Below, one piece after another: positions 10,622-22,463 of a DNA stretch of 64,000 bases (positions within the stretch are counted from its first letter, which is position 1; every line of letters begins with the position of its first letter). The translations under genes and the position numbers were made by a program. The stretch spans positions 8,149,114 through 8,213,113 of the forward strand of contig CM067302.1 in NCBI GenBank assembly GCA_034231615.1, written 5' to 3'. Origin of the DNA: Meghimatium bilineatum (taxonomy: Eukaryota > Mollusca > Gastropoda > Stylommatophora > Philomycidae). The notes beneath the pieces were generated by a model. The model was not told the origin of the DNA. It searched no databases and was given only the letters and a program-made list of their open reading frames with translations.

Positions 10622-13600
10622 CTAATAGAGAATAACAAACAATTACAGAAAATATGGTAAATATTCCAACACAACTTTTCTGAAATTCAAAATAAAAGAC
10701 AATGGACCTAAAGAAACCAAGTTCAAATACAATCCCAAGTTTTCTTCTACTTTAATGTTCATGATCAAACTCCTGCAGATTAGCTGGATGTAGTCTAGAG
10801 AATGGAATGCGTTGTTCCATGATTTACAGCTTAGAATGTTCTTTTAGGTCTGACACAACAGACTTTAGGCCTATGGGTCACTTTGACCCTTTATGGGATG
10901 GGACAGAAACTCCATCACCTAAACATCCTTAGTAGTTAGTCTCTTATGATATACCTGGCAGGTAACTGTCACTATTATTTGCACTCTTTTTGGGTTCTGG
11001 CAACACACAGGTGATTCCAAGAGCGATTTGTACAAATGCTCTTATGACTGTCCAAATTATCATCTGGTCAAAGTATGCAGATACATTAAAAAAAAATATA
11101 TAAAAAAATTGATTGAAAGCAAAGAAATGAAGCAACCACATTGGATGCCTCCAGCGATTCCTATCTTCAATGATGCGGATGAGTGAGGAAAAAATCTTGT
11201 CCAGTCCTCGATGTTATATGGTAATACAACAAAATTTGAAGGGAGGGAAAAAACAAAATGAATGGAAAATGACAGATCATAACAGAATGTCTATATTTAG
11301 GAATGAAGGGTGCTCAGACAGAAAAGCCTTATAGTAACAAATTTATGGATATACCAGAGAGTATTTGACAATGATATAACAATTAAAAAGAGCTTTAAAA
11401 GTGGTTTAACAAATCCTCAGAAATATGGAAGTCAAGCCTTGGAGTTCACAAAATAGATTTGCGAAACAGGGACACATGTACATTTACTGGAACTACATTT
11501 ACTGGAACTCACTGGATCTTCATTCTTGATGTATCCTTTCTCAATGCCATGACTGAGGGCTTTCCAGATGCGTCTGTCAACATCTGCTGTCCATTCGGGC
11601 AAACTAGGTTCTGAGGACAAATAATAATTATAACAATGAAGAAATACCGTAAAAAGTGTGTACAGTAACAAATGTGGGATAGCTGTATGTAAAGGAGATT
11701 ATACTTTGTTTTTTCTTTCGTTCCATGTTTCTCAGTATGTGAAGAGTAGGGCCGGCCCTAACAATTGCGGGGCCCAATGCGAAACGGATTGCGCGAGGCC
11801 CAGTCTGGGTAGGGAAGAGGATAATAAAATAAATTATAATATGAATTTATGGGCCTATGAAGTGCGGGGCCCATTGCGGCCGCATAGGCTGCAATGGCCT
11901 AAGACCGGCTCTGGTGAAGAGTATGCATGAGCATCTGATGGAATCACACACCACAAAAGCAGTGCAGCTCAGTGTGAGCATATTCTTCTTCAGTCAGTTA
12001 TCAGGTTACAGCACCAATAGCTTCAATAAACCATGTAATTCCACTTCAGGTCATTCATGGAACTCCTCAGGTTTGGGAATAGGGCCGTCTAATAGGCTAT
12101 ATTTTTCTCCTCCTCTTGTTGGTAGTGCTGACATGCATGAAGAATGCGTTCTGAAGTCTCTGGGCTCAGTCCACAGATCTGTCTTGCCAATCTTGAGCTT
12201 TGTAAACAAATGACTTCTCAGTCTGTTATTGTTATGACCAGTTTGTAGTCTGGACGACAATGGGTTTGTTCCTTTCGTGACATTTGGTGTTAGGGGTCAT
12301 TTGGCTCTGCAGTTGGGTGCATCTGGTTCCACATTTTTCTTCAATTCTGTCATTATCATAGTTTTAATCATAGTATGCAATATTTTCTATTTGTTCTAGT
12401 GATCCCCTTCTTTTGCCAGAAGATCAGCAGTTTTATTTCCAAGTATACCACAGTGACCAGGTATTCAATGCAGTATTGTTTCTTTGGTAGTAGTGCTGAG
12501 GTGTTGTAGGCAGGACATGAATTCATACATGCTCATAGACTTTGCATCACTTTTAGTTCCTGCAACACTGACTTTGCATCACTTTTAGTTCCTGCAACAC
12601 TGACTTTGCATCACTTTTAGTTCCTGCAACACTGACTGTGCATCACTTTTAGTGATTGCAACACTGACTCTGCATCACTTTTAGTGATTGCAACACTGAC
12701 TCTGCATCACTTTTAGTTCCCGCAACACTGAATTTGCATCACTTTTAGTTCCCGCAACACTGAATTTGCATCACTTTTAGTTCCTGCAACACTGACTTTG
12801 CATCACTTTTAGTTCCTGCAACACTGACTGTGCATCACTTTTAGTGATTGCAACACTGACTCTGCATCACTTTTAGTTCCCGCAACACTGAATTTGCATC
12901 ACTTTTAGTTCCCGCAACACTGAATTTGCATCACTTTTAGTTCCCGCAACACTGACTTTGCATCACTTTTAGTTCCCGCAACACTGACTTTGCATCACTT
13001 TTAGTTCCCGCTACACTGAATTTGCATCACTTTTAGTTCCTGCTACACTGACTCTGCATCACTTTTAGTTCCCGCAACACTGACTTTGCATCACTTTTAG
13101 TTCCTGCAACACTGACTTTGCATCACTTTTAGTTCATGCAACACTGACTTTGCATCACTTTTAGTTCATGCAACACTGACTTTGCATCACTTTTAGTGGA
13201 TGCAACACTGACTTTGCATCACGTAGAAAGACAATATGTGTGCATCTGGTTATCACACATCAAAAAAGCTAGTATAAAGAGAATAAACAATGACAGTATA
13301 AGAAATCTGGTGAAAACAATATCATCCAAAGAATACATAGGAACACAAGATAAAATGGAACCAGATCGCATTCCATCGATAGCCTTCAATAAAGGATCAC
13401 CTGAAAAGAGAAACAGGGGAATACCCAGATGATGTATAGATATTAGAAAATACTAGAATACCAAGGCTGCACTATGTGCCATCACAGTTAGCAAAAGAAA
13501 AGACTTTGGATCCATGTGATGTCAAGGGGCACACATGGATAGGCAAGACAAGGGTTGTGACTACGAGTAGCATGACCATGGAGATTATGTCGGTGACCAG

Positions 13601-16600
13601 GGCATTTGAGTGACTATCTGCATCTCAAGTGACTATTAGTATGATTAGGAGGGTACAAGTGGGTCTCGTTCGCGAACAGTGGCATTGATACCTCTGCAAG
13701 ATCCGGCACTTGCCTACACAGATGCTTGGCCTGGTGTATAAAGCTGTTTCTTTTAAGAACTTATAACTTTTCTCCATGAACTATAATTTTAGTTTCCCTA
13801 CGCTCTTTCAATGACTTCATCCCTTTGATATTCTGCATTTCTACAACTCGTGTGGATCTCATTGTGCCTGTAAAGATTCTAAGTGCTTGGTTCTGTACTC
13901 TATCCACGTTCTATAGTGTTATGTTTGATGATGAACTTCATGCTGTAGAACCATATTCCTAATGTGGTTGAATAGCTCGTTGATACAAATATTTGAGAAT
14001 TCCTTTATTAGCTTCCCAAGTTATCTCAGTTTCCTTAGTATATCTCTCTTCCTTCTAGCCCTTGTTTCTGCTTTGCTGATATATATTCCAATGCCATTTT
14101 GGCATGAATTGTTACACCAACATATGCGGGTTGGTCATCTACCTTTAAGGTAGTTTTTATTTACATGAATGTTTCCTGCTCTTTGTTTTGGTGAAAGTGT
14201 AATAAGGTTTTGTGGCTGACTTCTTTATATTGATATTGACTAATATTCCACACAAATGGTCAAAATGTCTATGGCTCTATGAAGCATCTTTGTGGCAACC
14301 ACAGCGCTCAAGTGTGCACCATAGAACTAAGTCATCAGCATATAGTGCCGCTCTAGTTCCATAGGGTATTTCTTCCATTAGATCATTGATAAATGTGAGG
14401 AAAAGAGTGGGTGATAGAACTCCTCCCTAAGGAACTCCATGGCAAAAAAGATGGCATGGATGGAGAAATAATGAGTTAAAAAACAAACCAGATCAAGCAT
14501 ACATACCAGAATAATGGATAGGGAAGATGCCACGGTACAAATGAGCTTGTCGAGCAGTCTGGGCATTCCTGGTCACGGCAAGGATTGGACAACGTGGGCG
14601 ATAGGCGGACACTAAGTAGGCTGACCTGGAAGCAGAAAAAAGAACACAATTAACTGTAAATGGACAGATTTAAAGGTTTTTTGTTTTTAAAAAATAACAT
14701 GATTGGACTTGGATATCTTAGTCAGAGTTGATTCCCTATGTTTTTTTGATGCAGCTCTGAAACTTTGAAGATGATACATGACTGCTATGATATTCTGCAT
14801 GTATTCACAATTTGTGAAATGTATTTTTTGATCAAAAAATTGTGAAAATAAAAATTGTGTGTGTATTTTCAAATATATATTTTAATTATTTAGTTACTTT
14901 TCCTCTTCTGTGTTCATTCACAAACATCTGGAGGATATAGTCCAGGGAATGTATTGTATCATGGTTTACAACTTAGTTGCAATATCTGTACTTTTCGGCA
15001 TGACATATTGGTCACTTTAACTATGTGATGAGACAAGCAACTCCATCCCCTAAACCTTCTTAGTAACCATGACACAATGCATTCAGTTCTCCAGACTACA
15101 TCCTGCTAATTTGTAGGAGTTTTGAGAGCAATCACGGAAGAAGATGGGCGATTGATTCTTGATTAGAAACTGGATTCACAGCACGCTGGACATTCCCATA
15201 AGTGCTCCGCCCTCTGCTCCAGCAGCCATCCGAGTGTACGTAAACTCGAGTCCCGGTCAGGTGTCGATTGTGTGATCTTCGGGACTTTCCATAAAATTTA
15301 ATTTTCTTCCCCTCACCTCTAGATACTCCCATTTCTAACATTCTCTGTATGTGTACGTTCTCAGCCTCAGTGACATCATCATCATCTTGTAAGGAATTTA
15401 TTACTGCTTTCATTAAGTCTGCTTTATCTCTTCCCAGCAATGTGCCGTCTGTTGCTGCATTGCCTGCCAATAAGTACAGGGGCGATTGATTTGAATAATA
15501 TAGGGTCCCATAATGAATGATATGGGATCGAAATCAAATAATTTCAGTCAGTCGGGGGGGGGGGCGGCCCCGCAGTTATTTACATACAGTCCAAAATTTC
15601 AAGATACAGAGTTCAAACTATGAGTCTATGCTAGGGGTCTGCACCATATCTACTGTGATCATGAAAATAGGTTCAAACTTATGAGTCTATGCTAGGGGTC
15701 TGCACCATATCAACTGTGATCATGAAAATGGGTTCAAACTATTAGTCTATGCTAGGGGTCTGCACCATATCAACTGTGATCATGAAAATAGGTTCAAACT
15801 ATTAGTCTATGCTAGGGGTCTGCACCATATCAACTGTGATCATGAAAATAGGTTCAAACTATTAGTCTATGCTAGGGGTCGATACCACATCAATCGTGAT
15901 CTACTAGTAGATCATGAAAATAGATCACAAGTATCATTAAGAAAGTAGATCACCAGTATCATTAAGAAAGGGGAGTTTTTTAAAAAAAACCTCGAGGCCA
16001 GCTCCAGACCAACCACCATGCAACATTATATTTCTAGAAAATGATATAGCATTGTTTTTGTGTGTGTGAAAACCTCACCAGCATTCTATCTTTACAGTTA
16101 TGTTTTTATGTCATAATATCCTGCTGTTATTCATCCCTCTCTGGAGTAGAGCACCATTTAACATGTGGCATTGCACTCTGTCTCATAGAACCTAGGTTCT
16201 GTGACCCGGACTGAAGATTTCATTAGTTTGATGCTGTTTGTCGAACTGACATCCAGAAACCAGCTGGATGAAGGGGAAACCTGAGGTCAAACCATCCAAT
16301 TCAAACATTTCCGAATTTGGCAGACAGGGCACACATTTTCACAGCAAAGAAAGAACACTCAATACCAGGCTATGCCATACACACAAATATAAATGCCAGA
16401 AGTGCAGAGGCATTGCAACTTATAAGACATGACATGCAAGGAGAAGTTATACACATGAAAAAACATGTAATGATATACAAGAAATAACTATATGGTACCA
16501 TGGTCTGCGGTATACACTGTTCAATGCATACTGCCCATACAACTCCAAGAAACAAATAGACATCAGCAGCACACATGCCCAAGAGAATTATCATTGCTGG

Positions 16601-19600
16601 AGATTTTCAATGCACACACACCTGCCACAGGATACAAGGACAGAAACACCATGGTAAACATAAATTCGTGACGATCGGGACAGATGCTGAGATTAAAAAT
16701 TATTTGTCTGATACACTTTCCTCTAAAAAAAAATACAGGAAATAGAAGTCAAATGTTATATCTATCTAGAGATTCGCTGATTTAGGTCACATGAGACTCA
16801 CATTCTATCACTCCTTACCGATGAATCAGTGCATATCAACAGCAGCTAATAGTCGCAGCTGGGGTTCAATAGACAGTTATACATCAGCGACTAATAGTTG
16901 CCCATGGGGTACTGAAGGTTAATAAGACTAGGAGATCAGACATGAATACGTGGGTCATTTTATATAAAATTATGCCCCATCGAGGCCAGAACCTTGAAGT
17001 GGTGATGGGGCTTAGTTCAGCCATCAGAGGCTGGAAACTAAGACTGGTCGGGCACTCCCACTCGAGCAGGACCATAGTCCGGCCCAAGTAAGCAGAGTGC
17101 TGAAGACGGAGGCAACCAGCCAAAAGGCGCACAGATAATCAGGTTGCCACGCATAAAACACAATGGAAACATGTCTGCATCTAATAAACGTTATGGTGCC
17201 TGCCCTGTGGCGGACGTTCAGGCAGGGACGGTGCCGGGCCCTATACCTCGAAAGGGCCCAACCTCAGTTACTGGAAGTCCTTCTCAATTGCCCCGAGGAG
17301 CCAGGAGGCAAGGGAATAGAGCTACTGGCCAAACAAACAAACGACCAATAAAAATAATGCACTGGAATGCTGAGGGTGTCAACAGTAAAAGAGATGGATA
17401 CAGCAAAAAATTGGAACTTGAAAATGTCCTCAGTGAAGAACAAGTTAATATATGCTGTATCCAAGAAACACACCTCAGCAGCGACATAGCCTTCAAAATC
17501 AGAGGCTACCAGTGCTACCGATCTGACAGAAAAGACAGGCGAAAGGGTGGAATTCTGACACTAGTTAAAAACAATATCAGCGCATGTCAGCTGGAAGTAT
17601 ACATGGACGGGGCAGAATACCAGATGCTCCACCTAAAAACAGACAGTGCAGAATTCCATCTCCTGAACTACTACTGCCCAAATGATAAACCATTGGCACT
17701 AGACACAATTCCAGACAAAGAAAGGCTTATGGTGTGTGGTGACTTCAACAGCCACTCTCAGAGCTGGGGCTACGATCATATCGACAAGAGAGGTGAGGAA
17801 CTTGAGAGCTGGCAGGATGAAAATAATCTCATTCTTATTAACCAGCCAGCTGACTCACCAACCTTCTACTCGAGAGCATGGCACACCACCTCTACACCAG
17901 ATCTGGCATTCCACTCACCAGGCCTGGAATGGAACATCACACGTGTCGTTGGAAAGCAGCTTGGGGGTAGTGACCACAGACCAGTATTTCTGGAAATTCA
18001 CAATGAATATACCAAGGACAGCAGCACGCTCACTAGGTGGAACTATAAGAGGGCAGACTGGAAAATGTACCAGCATTTAACCAGTGTTCTAGCTAAGGAC
18101 ATGAACTTGGACAAAGACATCAATAGAGCAGTGAGTGAATTTAATAGATGTATACTACATGCTGCTAGTAAAACCATACCCAGGGGGGCACGCAAAAACT
18201 ACAAACCCTACTGGAATGATGAACTGGAAAAGCTGCAAAATGAGATGGAAACATCTAGAAAGCAGGCTGAGAACAGACCTAGCCAAGAACATCACAACAA
18301 ATATCAGCAAACAAAGGCTAAATTTCAAAGAGCCAAGTTACAAGCCAGACGGAACAGCTGGAAAGAAAAAACAGAGTCGCTGAACCTAGAAAGAGATACT
18401 AGGAAATTATGGAAACTTGTAAAACAACTAAATGATGAAGGTACAGGGAGAAATACCAGGATCACACTTTATAAAGATAAAAACATTTTAACAGGTAAAC
18501 ATGCAGCTGATTACTTTGCAGATTCCTTTGCAGAAGACAATAACGTCAAAGTCAGCCCAGACAAACAACAGGAGGTTCGAGCGAACCAGCAAAACATTGG
18601 ACAAGACGAACCTATACCTGAAGTCATGGAGGCACCAATCACAATGAGAGAACTGGAGCATGCAATATCCAAATTGAAAATGAAAAAGTCCCCTGGAGCT
18701 GATGGAGTGTCCAATGAAATGATTAGAAACCTGGGAATTGCAGCAAGAGCAAAGCTGCTGCAAATCTTTAACACAAGCTGGTCCACAGGTAATGTACCAC
18801 AGGCATGGAGAGAAGCAATAATGATACCTCTCCTCAAATCAGGAAAAGATGGCAACACAGTCTCCAACTACAGGCCCATCAGCCTCACAAGCTGTCTATG
18901 CAAAACAATGGAACGCATTATCAATCTTAGGATGCAGTGGTACCTTGAAAGTGAAAACCTTCTGGTATCACAGCAAGCAGGTTTCAGACAGTGCTACTCT
19001 ACTGAAGATCAGGCAACCTACCTCTCCCAAGAGATTGAGGATGCCTTCCAAGATAAGAAACTGGTACTAGCAGCATGGATAGACCTCAGGAAAGCATTTG
19101 ATAAGGTCTGGAAAGAAGGGCTCCTAAAGAAATTGCGAAATTGCAGGGTTAGCTCAAGAATGTACAAATGGGTAAAAGCATACCTGCATAATAGAAGAGC
19201 CAGGGTACAATTAGATGGTCGCAAAAGCAAGAAAGTCCTACTGCGTCATGGAGTCCCCCAGGGAGGAGGCCTGTCACCCACACTTTTCTTGGTTTACATC
19301 AATGACCTAGTTGCTGAACTACCACACGGGATCAAAGTGGCAATGTATGCTGACGACCTGGTGATCTGGTGCACGGAAGAACATGCGACAGTGGCCACTA
19401 AACAAATACAAAGAGCTATCGATGCCCTAACCTTATGGGCAAATAGATGGTGTGTCAGCATTAACACAGATAAGTGCAGCACTACACTCTTTACCCTCTC
19501 ACCAAAACAAAAAGCCGGTCATATCAAGATAGACGGAGAGCTCTTGAAAGAAGACAAACAACCAACATACCTCGGAATTACTTTTGATCATAAGCTGACA

Positions 19601-22428
19601 TGGAAGCAGCACATAAACAAAGCAACAACAAAAGCCAGGAGGAAGTTAGCTATCCTGAGAAAACTAAGTGGAACCACATGGGGAGCCAGTGGGAATATAC
19701 TCAGTAAAGTTTACCAGCAAGGCATAAGACCACACCTGGAATATGGTTCAGCTGCGTGGTGTCCTGCATCAAACACCACATTACAAGATCTAGATAAAGT
19801 GCAAAACCAGGCACTTAGAATAATGTTGGGAGCAATGAAATCAACACCCATAGCAGAGATGCAGAAAATGGGAAGAATGCAAACACTTGGCGAACGCAGA
19901 GACACAAAAGTACTAATTCAAGCGGAAAAGTTTCAGTGTATGCCAAGTCATCCAATGAAGGAAAGATTCCAAAACCTAGCAATGGGGCGACTGAAAAGAA
20001 GCAGCTTTATCCATCAAGCTAAACGACTCCGTAGACAACTTACAGACCTACCTGAAGTTGACAGCCCCTTAAGTTATGTACCAGAACAAACCCCATGGAG
20101 TGAAAGGCATGGAATGCCAATATACATTCAGACCCATGTGAAAGGAATACTAAGCGAGGACGAACAGAACAGTGTGCAGCGGAGGACAGTCACCCTCAGT
20201 TTCCTGGACGAGGAATATCCACAAGATATATGGGTCAGAGTATACACAGATGGGTCAGCACAGAATGCTGTGAGGAATGGAGGTGCAGGTGTATATATAG
20301 AATATCCACACAAGCCTAGAGATACAATCAGAACACCGACAGGAAAATTCTGCAATAATTATGATGCAGAAATCCAGGCAATTACTGTGGCAGCTAAAAA
20401 ACTGCTGAACTCCAACTCTGACCTACAGCCTGTGGTATTCCTGACAGATGCAAGGTCAGTGCTTCAAGCTCTCCAGTCTGGAAAACTAACAGACTTGAAA
20501 AAACTACTTAGCGAATTGTCTTACCAGTATAGGGTAACCATGCAGTGGATACCCTCTCACTGTGGAATACCAGGAAATGAAAAAGCAGACCAACTGGCTA
20601 AGGAAGGTGCTGCCGAAGATCAACCAGATATACCAATCACCTACCATCAGAAAAAACAGATGATCAAGTCAATAAGAAAGCCACAAACACCAACACAAGA
20701 TGACTATCACATTATGAACAGATCAGAACAAGTTATAATTCTACGTCTCAGAACAGGACACAACCGACTCCGCAGTCACATGTATACAAAGTTCAAGATT
20801 GGCAACACGGCCATGTGTACATGTGGACAGGCAGTACAGAGTGCCAAACATATACTTCAAGAGTGTTCTGAGCATGAAACGCTGAGGCAGACATATTGGC
20901 CAGAGGAAACAACACTGGAATCAAAGCTCTATGGGACACTGTATGAACTACAAAAGACAGTGAGTTTTATTAAGGAGACAGAATTGCAGATATAGACATG
21001 TTTCAAGTGAACGAAAGAAGAAGAAGAAGAATATAAAATTATGCAATTGTCATAAAAGAATCAAGCATGCAGGGGGACAGTTATGTAATTTGTATTGACA
21101 TGGTTCAGGTTAAAGACACTTCCTCGCCCTACCTACCTGCCAGTAGTGGTGAGAACTATGATTGCAGCAGCCATGCATGTGAAAGAGGCTTCCACAGCTG
21201 CGATGGCAGTTGTGTGTGTCGAATCTGTGTACAATGGGGTCTCCCTTCGCAGATCCTCAAACTGAAGCTTGTGGAAGACTGCAGATTCAGCTTCTCTGCA
21301 GATCTGAACAAGAAGAAATAAAACCAAATAAACATTTGAATTAGAATATTAACTAATATTCATTACGGCAAGTTTTCCTGTTAAGAGGGAATCTGTTTAT
21401 AGGCAGTGGAAATAAAGACCGCTATGATATAGCAGTCGCCACATGTACAGGGTGGATTTTTATTGCACCTTTAAAAGATAAAAGTGATCTCAGCCTGTGG
21501 TTTGAATCCAAGATCTCAGATACATCACATTTCGAGACCGGAGTTATAGTTGTTTAGTCACATACTTCACTAATCAATCAACCTGTAACCCTTCAGGGTC
21601 GCAGGGGTACCACATTGGATACCTCAGAACACAGAGTCCTCCAGCAAATTCTATCCTCAGCGATGCGGATGAGTGTGGAAATATCTTGCCCTGCCCATTC
21701 CTTGATGTTGTCTGTCCATGTGTTTATTTGTCGTCTTCTTCCACCCTCGACAGTTCCCAGCAGTATTGTTTTTGACAAGGAATCGTGCCTGCATACATGT
21801 CCGAACCATGCTAGTTTTCGTCGTTTCACTATTAAAAGCAATGGCTCCTGAACACATCTCTACTTTATTTCTTACGTACACATTGGTCCTATGTTCCCTA
21901 TAGGAAATTCGTAGAATTAACCTGTAGCATTTGTACTCAAAAGCCTGTAATCTTCTCTCCATACTCCACTAATATGTAGTCTTGAATCTTAAAATTAACT
22001 TTTACAATGCAGCGCTGTGTATAAAACCCACTTCTGGTTGTACTCAGCTGAATACTGTGGTAGCAGAATTGTGGCTGCCACTAAGTTAGTTTGTAACTAT
22101 GATAAAGTTTAAATTTATATTTTTCTTCTGAGAAAAGAGTGGCAACAGTGTAGCCATAATCTAGCTTACTTTCAGGTCAAGTTTCAGTTTTTAAACTTTC
22201 AGTTTAAAAAAAACAAACAACAACAACAACCAGCACAAGGGACATACTTTTGCCCCAGTTATCTTGTTACAAAGACAGCAGAAGATCAATGTGGACAATA
22301 TGGTAAAAGGAAAAGGCACAAGAAATGCCCTATATATAGTAAGAACATTAATGGAGAGGGTCACACAAGTACAAGACCCATATCAGTGCTTCATAGATTA
22401 CAGTAAAGCATATGTGTGTGTGTGTCTA

Positions 22429-22463
<35 letters not shown>

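Larger units (their letters stand above)
11985..14455 (-). mobile_element. Degenerate I/Nimb-like LINE, disrupted
   Basis: Read from 14455 downward are reverse transcriptase pieces ([18 protein letters not shown] near 14340), a thumb segment ([13 protein letters not shown] near 13880), RNase H ([19 protein letters not shown] near 12430) and the C-terminal LQTGHN...[15 protein letters not shown] near 12215. Stops and frameshifts are frequent. It is interrupted by a plus-strand LINE fragment (13545-13690) and a 32-bp minisatellite (12536-13225). Its 3' end shows AAGAAGAA near 11990. It fills most of the intron between exons 12 and 11. Confidence 0.82.

Noticed and set aside
12536-13225. CRISPR-like array
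   Set aside because: Units are contiguous without spacers, the genome is eukaryotic, and the unit is explained by LINE RNase H sequence.
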